Below are positions 45,122-53,254 of a DNA stretch of 64,000 nucleotides, piece after piece. Position numbers and translations under genes: made by a program. The DNA lies in NCBI GenBank assembly GCA_027489535.1, contig JAIXZO010000003.1:1-64000 (forward strand), written 5' to 3'. Position 1 is the first letter of the stretch. Each line of letters starts with the position of its first letter. Below the pieces are notes generated by a model. It searched no databases. It was not told the origin of the DNA and worked only from the letters and a program-made list of their open reading frames with translations. The stretch comes from Hyphomicrobiales bacterium (lineage in GTDB: Bacteria; Pseudomonadota; Alphaproteobacteria; Rhizobiales; Beijerinckiaceae).

Positions 45122-46222
45122 ATGCGGTTGCGCATTCCCTCCCTTCTCGTCGCGATCGGCGGAGCCCTTTGCGTCGTCTCGGCGTCTCCGGCGTCGGCCG
45201 GAATGAGGCTCGTTCAGGGCGAAGGATATGCGGCGATCGCGGGAAACGACGTCGCCGGCGCCCGCAAGGCAGCGCTTGCCGAAGCGCTTTACAACGCGGC
45301 AGGCCGCGTGAAATCCAAAGTGCGCGGCGCGGGTCACCTTTCCACTTACGGGGTCATGACCGAAGAAACGTCGGTACTCGTCGAAGGAACCCTTCGCGAC
45401 CACCGCATCGTCTCCGAGCACCGCGAACGCGGGCGCTACGTCGTCGTGATCGAGGCCTTGGCGGATGCCGACGGGGAGTCCTGCGGGACCAAAAAGGTCG
45501 ATCTGGACGTACGTCCGATCACCGTGCGCGTCGCCCCCGGTTTGTCGGGAGCCATCGTCAAGGCCGCGAACGAGAGCATCAACCGGGGCGTCTCCGGCCT
45601 CGCCGCCGGCTCGAACTTCCGCGCGACCGACAATCGCGACATGCCCTTGCCCGGCGGTCCGGACGACGCGGCGCGCAATTACGCCCACATCCTCAACGCC
45701 GCCGCTCCCAATCCCTCGGGCTACATGATTTCCGGCTCGCTCATCGTCGAACGCCGCCGCGGCGGCAATGCGGTGATGGAGAACACCGAGATCGTCGGAA
45801 CCCTGACGTTGAAGCTGCGCGACAACGCGACCGGTTCCGTTATCGAAACACTGGTCAACACCCATTCCCTGCCCGAGCGCAATCGCGTGTGGGGCACCGA
45901 CATCGACTTCGGCGGCTCGTCGGGATCGCCCGACTTCGCGCCGCTGTGGCAGTCGGCCGTGGCGGATCTCGACGCGAAGCTCGGCTGCCGGCCGCTGCGC
46001 GCCAAGGTTCTCGACGTGAACGCCGGCCTCGTCACCCTTTCCGCCGGCGCGGAGCACGGCATTCGCGCGGGCGACTACTTCCTGCTCGACGTGCAGGGCC
46101 GTCGTTCCGGCAATTGGCAGGTCATCAAGATCGAACAGACATCTCCCACCATGGCCTGGGGTCGGACGCTGAAGACGACGCCCGCCGTTCCGGTCAACGC
46201 CATGGTCACGTTGCTGCAATGA
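45122..46222 (+). CDS. flgT: FlgT-like H-ring protein
   Basis: A 366-residue periplasmic protein. A signal peptide (MRLRIPSLLVAIGGALCVVSASPASA) precedes an N-terminal part resembling the first domain of FlgT (GEGYAAIAGNDVAGARKAALAEALYNAAGRVKSK) and a C-terminal SH3-like segment (RAKVLDVNAGLVTLSAGAEHGIRAGDYFLLD). In Vibrio FlgT builds the H-ring around the P/L rings. GAGG precedes ATG 45122. The identification rests on domain pattern and on company with flgP, flgA and flgM. Confidence 0.78.
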   Translation: MRLRIPSLLVAIGGALCVVSASPASAGMRLVQGEGYAAIAGNDVAGARKAALAEALYNAAGRVKSKVRGAGHLSTYGVMTEETSVLVEGTLRDHRIVSEHRERGRYVVVIEALADADGESCGTKKVDLDVRPITVRVAPGLSGAIVKAANESINRGVSGLAAGSNFRATDNRDMPLPGGPDDAARNYAHILNAAAPNPSGYMISGSLIVERRRGGNAVMENTEIVGTLTLKLRDNATGSVIETLVNTHSLPERNRVWGTDIDFGGSSGSPDFAPLWQSAVADLDAKLGCRPLRAKVLDVNAGLVTLSAGAEHGIRAGDYFLLDVQGRRSGNWQVIKIEQTSPTMAWGRTLKTTPAVPVNAMVTLLQ

Positions 46223-46236
46223 CCCGGAGACGCCCC

Positions 46237-46977
46237 ATGATCGCGAAATTTCTCCGTTTGATCCCCGTCTTCGCGCTTCTCGCGTCGGCGTCGGCCGCAC
46301 GCGCCGCAGCCGAGGAATGGTCTTCCGAGGACGTCCGTCGCGTCGTGCGCGAATGGCTCGACGCGAGCGGGCGCACCTCCGTATCCGACGACGCGATCGG
46401 CGCGATCGACGACCGCCTGCGCATTCCGGCCTGCGGCGAGACACCGGCCGTCGTTCCGCGCAGCGCCCGGAGCACGAGCTATACCGTCCGCTGCTCGGGC
46501 CCGACCCCGTGGGATTACACGGTCCGCATCGACGTCGACGCCAAGCGTACGACGCCTCTCTCCGTGACCGGCCCCTCGCGCAAGCCGTCGGGCACGGAGG
46601 AATGGCGCGTCGTCGTCGTCAAAGCCAATCTGGCCGCCGGCGCGACCCTGGGCCCCGACGTTCTCGAGGAACGCCCCGTGGACGCCGCGCCGGGCGCGAC
46701 CGCCATCCGCTCCATCAAGGAAGCCACGGGGCTGCGTCTGCTCGCCGCCGTCGCTCCCGGCGCGGTGCTGACCACGCGCAACGTGGCGCGCGCGCCCCAT
46801 CTCATGAAGGGCGAGCCGGTGACGATCGTCTCCGGCGGCTCGGGATTCGAAGTCAGCATGCCCGGACGGGCGGAAGCCGACGGGTATGAGGGCACGCTCG
46901 TGTCTGTGAAAAACTTGCGATCCGGAACGGTTCTCGTCGGAAGACTTGGACCGGGCGGCATCGTCGCTGTAAGGTGA
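46237..46977 (+). CDS. flgA: P-ring assembly chaperone FlgA
   Basis: A 246-residue periplasmic protein with signal peptide (MIAKFLRLIPVFALLASASAARA). The C-terminal SAF domain is clear: VVVVKANLAAGATLGPDVLEERPVDA, GLRLLAAVAPGAVLTTRNV, and GEPVTIVSGGSGFEVSMPGRAEADG. It helps FlgI form the P-ring. ATG 46237 has GGAGA; an alternative ATG at 46219 overlaps the flgT stop. flgA lies apart from the flgFGHI operon, beside flgM, as in gammaproteobacterial polar systems. Confidence 0.93.
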   Translation: MIAKFLRLIPVFALLASASAARAAAEEWSSEDVRRVVREWLDASGRTSVSDDAIGAIDDRLRIPACGETPAVVPRSARSTSYTVRCSGPTPWDYTVRIDVDAKRTTPLSVTGPSRKPSGTEEWRVVVVKANLAAGATLGPDVLEERPVDAAPGATAIRSIKEATGLRLLAAVAPGAVLTTRNVARAPHLMKGEPVTIVSGGSGFEVSMPGRAEADGYEGTLVSVKNLRSGTVLVGRLGPGGIVAVR

Positions 46978-46990
46978 AGGACCAAAGAAA

Positions 46991-47335
46991 ATGGATTCGA
47001 CCGCTAAAGGCTTGGCCTCGACGACCGTCTTCTTTGCCGACAAGAGGTTCGCCATGATTGACGGCATTCGCAGCAAGATCGCAACGATGGACACGGCGGC
47101 GCGCAAAGGCGCCAAGGTGAACGACGTCGCGTCGACCCCGACCCAGACGGCCGAGGCGACCACGGTTCAGATTTCGACCACCCGGGACCCGCTCGGCGCC
47201 AAGGCGCCCATCGATTCCGACAAGGTGTCGGCGATCCGTGACGCCATTCGGAACAACTCCTATCCGATCGACTTCCAAAAGCTCGCCGATCGCATGATCG
47301 AATCCGATCTTCTCCGCGGCGGCGCAGGCCGCTGA
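46991..47335 (+). CDS. flgM: Anti-sigma-28 factor FlgM
   Basis: A 114-residue protein whose C-terminal part, IDSDKVSAIRDAIRNNSYPIDFQKLADRMIESDLL, is the FliA-binding FlgM motif. The N-terminal half is disordered, as needed for export. ATG 46991 follows GAAGGA; an internal ATG at 47054 also has a plausible site and would give 93 residues, nearer to common FlgM size. FlgM keeps FliA silent until it is exported through the finished hook. Confidence 0.88.
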   Translation: MDSTAKGLASTTVFFADKRFAMIDGIRSKIATMDTAARKGAKVNDVASTPTQTAEATTVQISTTRDPLGAKAPIDSDKVSAIRDAIRNNSYPIDFQKLADRMIESDLLRGGAGR

Positions 47336-47368
47336 CGGGGAAACCCGCTGAATTCGGGGAGACGCGTT

Positions 47369-47650
47369 CTGAACGCTCTCGACGCTCTGGGCACAGCCGT
47401 TTCGGATCTGGAAACCGCACTTGAAGCGGGCGACGTCGGCACCATCGACGTCGCCGTTTCGCGTTTGCGCGGACTGATCGAAGAGCGCACCGCCTTCGGC
47501 GCCACGCCGGCGGACCGCGCCGCGGTCGTCGCGCTCGACGACCGTCTCCGCTCTCTCGAAGGGGCTTTGATCGCTCGCCTCGACGTGCGCGACGCCACCC
47601 CGCACGCCTTCACCTATTCCCGCAAGAGCCTGCGCGGATCGGACCGCTGA
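47369..47650 (+). CDS. Small helical protein in flgN position, probable CTG start
   Basis: A 93-residue mostly helical protein (NALDALGTAVSDLETALEAGDVGTIDVAVSRLRGLIEERTAF...). It sits directly after flgM, where FlgN, the chaperone of FlgK and FlgL, is usually encoded, but it is shorter than FlgN (about 140 aa) and not clearly homologous. No ATG, GTG or TTG precedes the conserved-looking part in frame; CTG 47369 with GGGGAGA 8 nt upstream is the best start. The next possible start, TTG 47465, would leave 61 residues. Confidence 0.55.
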   Translation: MNALDALGTAVSDLETALEAGDVGTIDVAVSRLRGLIEERTAFGATPADRAAVVALDDRLRSLEGALIARLDVRDATPHAFTYSRKSLRGSDR

Positions 47651-47652
47651 GC

Positions 47653-48057
47653 ATGGACGTCCTCAATACCGTTCTTCCCTATCTGATGCTGGCGGGCCTC
47701 GTCGCGGTGATCGCAGTCGCCGTCGCGGCGGCCAAGCGGCTCGTCGCCATCGCCGATCAGATCGCCAAGGTGGATCGCGGCATCGCTCTGCTTACGGATC
47801 GCATCAGCGCCGTCGAGACGGATCTTTCGCGCGCCCGCATCACGCAGGAAGCCGCCTTCGCCGAACATCTCCGTCAGGTCCGCGCCGACGTGAAGGCGGT
47901 GGAATTGCAGCTGGGCGACAATCGAGAAAACCCCGAAGCCATCGAGACCGCGATCCGTCTCGTGCGCGAGGGTCTGGAATCCGACGAGATCATCACCCGG
48001 ACGGGCCTGTCTCAGGAAGTCGTGGAATCGATCGTCCTGTTCCACGGACTGCGCTGA
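47653..48057 (+). CDS. DUF2802-type membrane protein of flagellar operons
   Basis: A 134-residue protein: one N-terminal membrane segment (residues about 8-28), a coiled-coil stretch (about 35-75) and a C-terminal helix-turn-helix-like unit (AIRLVREGLESDEIITRTGLSQEVVESIVLFHGL), the DUF2802 pattern known from flagellar/chemotaxis operons of Gammaproteobacteria. The start ATG is 2 nt after the preceding stop. Function unknown. Last gene of the flgP operon. Confidence 0.75.
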   Translation: MDVLNTVLPYLMLAGLVAVIAVAVAAAKRLVAIADQIAKVDRGIALLTDRISAVETDLSRARITQEAAFAEHLRQVRADVKAVELQLGDNRENPEAIETAIRLVREGLESDEIITRTGLSQEVVESIVLFHGLR

Positions 48058-48064
48058 TCGGGCC

Positions 48065-48769
48065 TCACTGCTCCGCCGCAAGCTTCGCGGCGGCCGCAGC
48101 CGCCTCCAAAGCCTTGGCCTTTTCCAGCTTCAGGCGTTCCATGGTCGCCACCTCCAGCTTGGCGGCATCGCCCGACGCGGCGAGCGCGAGGCGCGCCGTC
48201 GGCAGCCAGCCCTGTTTGGCCGCAGCGTCGCGCAGCAGCGAGGCGCCGCCCATCGCGACCGTCAACACGCTCGTTGCATAAGCGAGCAGAAACGGGATGG
48301 GGCCCATCGCGGCGGCCAGCCCGTAGACCAGCGCCGTCGCCGCCGTAAGCTGCCACAGCCGGAATCGCGAAAACGCGATCGGCGGCAGGAGCGACCAGAC
48401 GACCGACGTCCGGTCCGGCAGCACGATCATGCCCTTGCCGCGCTGGAGCGCTCCGTGAAACGTCGGCCAATCCGCCTCTTCGGAGGGAATGTCGATGCCC
48501 TCCAACGGCCGCGCGCGGATGAACTCCGCACCTTCGAGCCCTGCCCCGACGGCGAGCTTGAAGACCACGGGTTCGCGCACGACGAGAAGCCATTCGTGGC
48601 GGCCGAGAAGCTTGAGGACGCTTTCCGCCTCGATCGCTTCGGAAGGTGCGTGTCTCCCGAAACGCAGGATCACGTCGCCTGGAATCAGCCCGATGCGCTC
48701 GGCTCTCGAGCCGCGCGCCACGCTTTCCACTTCCACCGCGTCGTCGAGCGAAACCGGGGCGACGGTCAA
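48065..48769 (-). CDS. PDZ-like membrane protein, unknown function
   Basis: A 234-residue protein. Residues about 8-65 read like a PDZ module (VESVARGSRAERIGLIPGDVILRFGRH). Two hydrophobic segments follow (about 140-175), then a Lys/Ala-rich helical tail (about 200-234) likely coiled. The start is TTG 48769 with a weak site; an in-frame GTG twelve codons in would cut the PDZ part. It is the last gene of the fliK-flhB transcript, 13 nt after its neighbour. Not a recognised flagellar protein. Confidence 0.62.
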   Translation of the reverse strand: MTVAPVSLDDAVEVESVARGSRAERIGLIPGDVILRFGRHAPSEAIEAESVLKLLGRHEWLLVVREPVVFKLAVGAGLEGAEFIRARPLEGIDIPSEEADWPTFHGALQRGKGMIVLPDRTSVVWSLLPPIAFSRFRLWQLTAATALVYGLAAAMGPIPFLLAYATSVLTVAMGGASLLRDAAAKQGWLPTARLALAASGDAAKLEVATMERLKLEKAKALEAAAAAAKLAAEQ

Positions 48770-48782
48770 AGTCGGCGTTCCG

Positions 48783-49514
48783 TCACGGGTAACGCAGCAT
48801 CGGCACGGCGGCTTCGCGGGGACGTGCCGGGGTCTGGACGCGCGCCCTCTCGGCCTGCTCCGTCCGGACGGTCTGCGCCCGCTGAGTCTGGGCCATCGCG
48901 TCGAGACGCGTGAGGATGTCCTTGATGCCCGCCGCGCTCGACTGCTGGTTCACCGTCGCGGTCAATTGCGCGATCGCCGCCTTGTTCGCGGCCGCCAATT
49001 CGTCGACCACCACCTTCACGCCGGCGGGAATCTTTTCACCGGAAGCGGCGAGCGCGTCCATGCGCGCCGCCAAGTTCTTCTCGGCTGCGGCCAAGGTCTC
49101 GAACGACTTCTTCAACTCGTCGCCGCGCACCTTGAGAACCGCGAGGCTCTGCGCCGTGATGCCCGCCGATTCCTCGATGCGCTTGGCCGTCTGAGTAAGA
49201 CCGTTGATCTCGTCGGCGAACACGGACAAGGCGTCCTTGTTGACCTTCGAGAGGTTCTCGAACCGCGTCAGCGAGTGGTTGTAGAGGATGATGCCGGCCG
49301 CCAATGCGCCGCCCGCGACCACGAGGATCAGCACGCCCGTATAGAGCAGGATCATGCCGGACTTGCGCGAGCCGTCGATGAGCGTCTTCACCTGTTTCTT
49401 GAGACGCTGGATCTCCTGCGCCGCATCGGTGGCGGTGCCGGCCGCGGCCAGCGCGATTTGGATGGTCTCGTCGATCTGCGGGGCCGCCGCGGGGGCGGGT
49501 TTGGGCGCGCTCAT
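48783..49514 (-). CDS. Single-pass membrane protein with long coiled coil
   Basis: A 243-residue protein. The N-terminus is cytoplasmic and helical, one membrane segment lies at about residues 53-77 (GMILLYTGVLILVVAGGALAAGIILY), and a long helical region (about 80-215) probably forms a periplasmic coiled coil. Not recognised. ATG 49514 overlaps the stop of the zinc-ribbon gene (ATGA) and has GGAG. Its place after flhB suggests an accessory motility protein; bitopic stator-associated proteins such as MotF of R. sphaeroides have comparable topology, but homology is not established. Confidence 0.66.
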   Translation of the reverse strand: MSAPKPAPAAAPQIDETIQIALAAAGTATDAAQEIQRLKKQVKTLIDGSRKSGMILLYTGVLILVVAGGALAAGIILYNHSLTRFENLSKVNKDALSVFADEINGLTQTAKRIEESAGITAQSLAVLKVRGDELKKSFETLAAAEKNLAARMDALAASGEKIPAGVKVVVDELAAANKAAIAQLTATVNQQSSAAGIKDILTRLDAMAQTQRAQTVRTEQAERARVQTPARPREAAVPMLRYP

Positions 49515-49720
49515 GGGTGAGCTCCATTCTGGGCCCGGCCTTGGGACCGGGCGACGCGGCGGCGGCAAGGCTCGCCGGATGCGGAGGCGACTTCGAGCGC
49601 GGGCAGTCGCCGCGACGTGAAGCCGAACGAGAGGCACGAATAAGGTTGCCGCGCGTCATGGGTGACGACGAAGGAGCGGCAGCCGAAACAATTGGGCGAG
49701 CGATGGCCGGCGTCAGGCAT
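49511..49720 (-). CDS. Small zinc-ribbon-like protein next to flhB
   Basis: A 69-residue protein with Cys11-x2-Cys14, His21, Cys29 and Cys52 in the pattern C-x-x-C-x-x-F-V-V-T-H-D...P-Y-S-C-L-S-F-G-F-T-S-R-R-L-P-x-L-E-V-x-x-x-S-G-x-x-C. Small proteins of this pattern are widespread and often misannotated as uracil-DNA glycosylase; their role is unknown. ATG 49720 lies inside the end of flhB (8-nt overlap), and the stop overlaps the next gene, so all three are translationally coupled. Confidence 0.75.
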   Translation of the reverse strand: MPDAGHRSPNCFGCRSFVVTHDARQPYSCLSFGFTSRRLPALEVASASGEPCRRRVARSQGRAQNGAHP

Positions 49721-50849
49721 TCTTGTCCGTCTCCCTGCGACCGTTGGCGTCGAAGCGCAGTTCGCTCGGCACCTCGATCTCCGGCGGGTCGCCTTCCGCG
49801 CCCGACTGCAGCACGAAGCCGAGCACCGTCGCCACGGCGCGGTACAACTCGGTATGGATCTCCTGGCCGATCTCGCTCGTGTAGTAGAGCGCGCGGGCGA
49901 GGAGCGGATAGCTGAGCACGGGCAAGCCCGCCTCCGACGCCTTTTCGCGGATCTGCTGGGCCACCTTTTCGGTGCCCTTGGCCACGATGGTCGGCGCGCT
50001 TCCGTCCTTGAAGTCGTAGCGCAGCGCGATGGCGAAATGGCTCGGATTGGTGATCACCACCTGCGCGTCCGACACGTTCGCGACGGAACCGCGTTCGGAG
50101 GCCTCGCGCTGCATGCGGCGGATCTTCTGCTTCACCTCCGGCGAGCCTTCGCTCTGCTTGTGCTCGTCCTTCATGTCCTGCTTGGACATGCGCAGCTGGT
50201 CGGTATGCCGTTTCCATTGCAGAAACACGTCCACCGCCGCCACGACGGCCGCGCCCCCGACCAGCACGACGAAGGTCAGCACGGCCAGTTCGCCCACATT
50301 GTCGAGCGCGCGCTCCATCGGCAGTTCGGCGAGGCCGAGGATCGCCGGCAGCTTGTCGACGAGGAAATACACGCCCACCGCGCCCACCAGCGCGACCTTG
50401 AGGATCGACTTGCCCAGCTCCTTGATCGCGTTCATGCCGAACATGCGGCCGAGCCCGGCCACCGGCGAAATCCGACTGCCCTTGAAGGACAGGTTCTTCA
50501 CGATGAAGTGGAACCCGCCGAATACCGTCTGCGCGCCGATGATCGCGAAGATCAGCGGAATGGAGAAGACGAAGATCACGATCAGCGCAGGCGTGAGCCG
50601 CTCGCCGAGGATGGTCGTCAGCGGCACGTCGCGCGCGAGGATTTCGCCGAAATCCAGTCCCATGCGGAATCCGCCGGAAATCTCGCCGAAATAATACCGG
50701 CCGCCGACCATGAACTGCAGCGCGCCCATCAGCATGACGACGCCGAGGATCAACTCCTTCGACGTCAAAACCTGCCCGTCTTCCAGCGCTTGCTGGAGGC
50801 GGCGCTCCGTCGGTTCTTCCGTTTTTTCCTGATCGCTGTCTTCGGCCAT
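49713..50849 (-). CDS. flhB: Flagellar export switch protein FlhB
   Basis: A 378-residue protein with four membrane segments and a cytoplasmic domain. The autocleavage site NPSH is at residues 268-271, as in VVITNPSHFAIALRYD. The start region EKTEEPTERRL is typical. Cleaved FlhB changes export from hook to filament substrates under control of FliK. It overlaps fliR (TGATG). Length is normal for the family. Confidence 0.96.
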   Translation of the reverse strand: MAEDSDQEKTEEPTERRLQQALEDGQVLTSKELILGVVMLMGALQFMVGGRYYFGEISGGFRMGLDFGEILARDVPLTTILGERLTPALIVIFVFSIPLIFAIIGAQTVFGGFHFIVKNLSFKGSRISPVAGLGRMFGMNAIKELGKSILKVALVGAVGVYFLVDKLPAILGLAELPMERALDNVGELAVLTFVVLVGGAAVVAAVDVFLQWKRHTDQLRMSKQDMKDEHKQSEGSPEVKQKIRRMQREASERGSVANVSDAQVVITNPSHFAIALRYDFKDGSAPTIVAKGTEKVAQQIREKASEAGLPVLSYPLLARALYYTSEIGQEIHTELYRAVATVLGFVLQSGAEGDPPEIEVPSELRFDANGRRETDKNA

Positions 50850-51634
50850 CAGCCGCGTCCCCCGGCAAGAACGGTCTCGCGCATGCGCTTGGCGACCTCT
50901 TCGAGCAGTCCGGACATGCCGGCGGCCACATTGGGCACCGACACGAGCAGCAGCGTCAGCCCGACAAGGATGGTGACCGGGAAACCGACGGAGAAGATGT
51001 TCATCTGCGGCGCGACGCGCGTCAGCATGCCGATGGTCAGGTTGGCGAGGGTCAACGCCACGATGATCGGCAAGGCCAGCAGGAAAGAGGCCGAGAACAG
51101 CAGCCCGCCCGCCTGCACGATCGACTGGAACATCTTGGGCTCCAGCCCCGTGCCGCCGATGGGGAGCACGACGAAGCTGGCCCCGATCTGCCGGATGAGA
51201 ATGTGATGCCCGTCGAGCGAGAGGAAGACGAGGATCATCAGCACCGCGAGGAACTGCGCAATCACCGGCGACTGCATGCCGGTCTGCGGATCGACCATCG
51301 CGGCGAAGCCCAAGCCCATCGCGAACGAAATCTGTTCGCCCGCCACCGCAACCGCGGCGAAGGCGATCTGCACGACGAAGCCGATGGCGATTCCGATCAA
51401 GGCTTCGCGCGCGACCGCCAAGGCGCCCTGCACCGTCAGCAGATCGATCTGCGGCACCGGTACCACGCCGACGAGAACGCCCGCGATGCCCAAGGTAAGC
51501 AGGATGCGCATGGGCGTCGAGACGGAGCCCGCGGAATAGATCGGTGCGGCCAGCATCATCGCCGAGATGCGGACCGACACCAGAAAGAAGGCGGCCAAGC
51601 CCTGGAACAGCGCTGTGTCCTGAAGAACGATCAT
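50849..51634 (-). CDS. fliR: Flagellar export protein FliR
   Basis: A 261-residue protein with six hydrophobic segments; LVSVRISAMMLAAPIYSAGSVSTPMRILLTLGIA and AGEQISFAMGLGFAAMVDPQTGMQSPVIAQFL are characteristic. It forms the export gate with FliP and FliQ. Its ATG overlaps the fliQ stop (ATGA), and its own stop overlaps flhB. Confidence 0.95.
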   Translation of the reverse strand: MIVLQDTALFQGLAAFFLVSVRISAMMLAAPIYSAGSVSTPMRILLTLGIAGVLVGVVPVPQIDLLTVQGALAVAREALIGIAIGFVVQIAFAAVAVAGEQISFAMGLGFAAMVDPQTGMQSPVIAQFLAVLMILVFLSLDGHHILIRQIGASFVVLPIGGTGLEPKMFQSIVQAGGLLFSASFLLALPIIVALTLANLTIGMLTRVAPQMNIFSVGFPVTILVGLTLLLVSVPNVAAGMSGLLEEVAKRMRETVLAGGRG

Positions 51635-51900
51635 CGCCCGACCTTCGCGATCTCGGTGAACACCGATTGGAAGAAGGTCGTCATCGTGGACATCATGAAC
51701 GGCGCGGAGAGCGCCAGCACCGCGAACACGATCAGCAGTTTCGGTACGAAGGCCAGCGTCGCCTCGTTGATCGAAGTCGCCGCCTGAAACACGCCGATCA
51801 CCAACCCCGCCACCAAGGCGGCCGCCAGCACCGGCCCCACGAGCAGAAGCGTGCTCATCAGGGTCTCGCGACCGATCATGATGAACTGCTCGTAGAACAT
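51631..51900 (-). CDS. fliQ: Flagellar export protein FliQ
   Basis: An 89-residue protein with two membrane hairpin segments (TLLLVGPVLAAALVAGLVIGVFQAATSINEATLAFVPKLL and the following helix), typical length and motif Q-A-x-T-x-x-x-E-x-T-L. It lies 2 nt after fliP. Confidence 0.95.
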   Translation of the reverse strand: MFYEQFIMIGRETLMSTLLLVGPVLAAALVAGLVIGVFQAATSINEATLAFVPKLLIVFAVLALSAPFMMSTMTTFFQSVFTEIAKVGR

Positions 51901-51902
51901 GG

Positions 51903-52679
51903 CTAGTTCAACCTCGTGAAGCTCTCGACGAGCGAGGTCACCGTCAGCGCCCAGCCGTTCACCACCACGAACAGCAACAGCTTGAACGGCAGCGATACGA
52001 TCATCGGCGAGAGCATCATCATGCCCAGCGACATCAGCACGCTGGCGACCACGAGATCGATCACGAGAAACGGCAGAAACAGCAGGAAGCCGATGGTGAA
52101 CGCCGTCCGCAGCTCGCTCATGATGAAGGCGGGCACGGCCACCGTCAGCGGCACGGCCTCGGGGCCGGCATAGCCCGCGTCGCCGCGCAGTTCCGCGATG
52201 GCGAGGATGTCGCTCTGGCGCGTCTGGCGCATCATGAAGCTCTTCATGACGTCGGCCGCGCGCATGCCGGCATCCTCCACGGACATGCGGCCCTGCGAAT
52301 AGGGCGTAAACGCGGTGTCGTTGATCTCGCGGAACGTCGGCGTCATCACGAACAGCGTCATGAACAGCGCGAGGCCGACGAGCACCTGGTTGGGCGGCGT
52401 CTGCTGGGTGCCGAGCGCCTGACGCAGGATCGACAGCGTGATGATGATGCGGGTGAAGCTGGTCGTCACGAGCAGCAGCGACGGCAGGACCGTCAGCACC
52501 GTCATCAGGATCAACGCCTGCAGGGACAGCGACAGCGATTGCCCGCCGCCGGGCGCACCGTCGAGCTTCAGCACCGGAATGTCGAACGGCGATTGCTGCG
52601 CCAACGCGGGCGCAGCAATCAAGACGGCGGCGGCGGCCGCGAGAACGAGAAGCGGCTTCAGACGACGGGGGGCGGACAC
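51903..52679 (-). CDS. fliP: Flagellar export protein FliP
   Basis: A 258-residue protein with an N-terminal signal-like segment and four membrane helices. Signatures: SFTRIIITLSILRQALGTQQTPPNQVLVGLALFMTLFVMTP and PAFIMSELRTAFTIGFLLFLPFLVIDLVVASVLMSLGMMML. It is the core of the export gate. The start is GTG 52679, with GGAGGAG just upstream, inside the end of fliO; upstream frame is Arg-rich shadow. Confidence 0.95.
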   Translation of the reverse strand: MSAPRRLKPLLVLAAAAAVLIAAPALAQQSPFDIPVLKLDGAPGGGQSLSLSLQALILMTVLTVLPSLLLVTTSFTRIIITLSILRQALGTQQTPPNQVLVGLALFMTLFVMTPTFREINDTAFTPYSQGRMSVEDAGMRAADVMKSFMMRQTRQSDILAIAELRGDAGYAGPEAVPLTVAVPAFIMSELRTAFTIGFLLFLPFLVIDLVVASVLMSLGMMMLSPMIVSLPFKLLLFVVVNGWALTVTSLVESFTRLN

Positions 52680-52951
52680 GGCGGCTCCTCCGTCGCTTTG
52701 GAAAGCACCTGCATGGTCTGCACGCCGCTGCGGTCCAGTCCGCACAGCACGCGCAGGCCGTCGACCTCCACCACCGCCAGCCGCGCGCCGGAGCCGAGAT
52801 CGGCCGTGGCACGCACGGCGATGACGCCGGACACGAAGCGCCGGTTCAGCTTGTCGCGAAAGCGCATCAGCACGAAAGCGACCGCCAGCAATCCCGCGAA
52901 GAACAGGACGAGGCCGACTATTTCCGACGCGTAACCGGCCATGGGGTTCAT
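52658..52951 (-). CDS. fliO: Flagellar biosynthesis protein FliO
   Basis: A 97-residue protein: one membrane segment (about residues 10-29) and the short cytoplasmic FliO domain (VRATADLGSGARLAVVEVDGLRVLCGLDRSGVQTMQVL). FliO helps assemble the FliP ring. It overlaps fliN (ATGA) and ends 22 nt inside fliP. Confidence 0.88.
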   Translation of the reverse strand: MNPMAGYASEIVGLVLFFAGLLAVAFVLMRFRDKLNRRFVSGVIAVRATADLGSGARLAVVEVDGLRVLCGLDRSGVQTMQVLSKATEEPPCPPPVV

Positions 52952-53223
52952 AGGCTCTTGAGGCGCTGTTCGGGAGAGATGATTTCGGTGAAGCGGATGC
53001 CGAGACGCTCGCCGACGAGCACGACCTCGCCCTTCGCCAACAGGGTGCCGTTGACGAAGATGTCGAGGTGCTCGCCCGCAAGCCGCTCCAATTCGACCAC
53101 CGAGCCCTCGTTGAGCTTCAAGAGGTCGCGGATGGAAATCTTGGTGCCGCCGACCTCGACCGTCAGCTTCACCTCGATGTTCTCGAGGATCCTCAGATTG
53201 TCGGGCGTCGCGTCGTCGGACAT
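52948..53223 (-). CDS. fliN: Flagellar switch protein FliN
   Basis: A 91-residue protein made of the SpoA/FliN domain alone: ENIEVKLTVEVGGTKISIRDLLKLNEGSVVELERLAGEHLDIFVNG and GEVVLVGERLGIRFTEII. It forms the bottom of the C-ring with FliM and binds FliH. It has a short N-terminus compared with the 110-140 of many homologues. Confidence 0.96.
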   Translation of the reverse strand: MSDDATPDNLRILENIEVKLTVEVGGTKISIRDLLKLNEGSVVELERLAGEHLDIFVNGTLLAKGEVVLVGERLGIRFTEIISPEQRLKSL

Positions 53224-53254
53224 GGGGTGCGGTCTTTCCGTAAACAGTCGTGGC

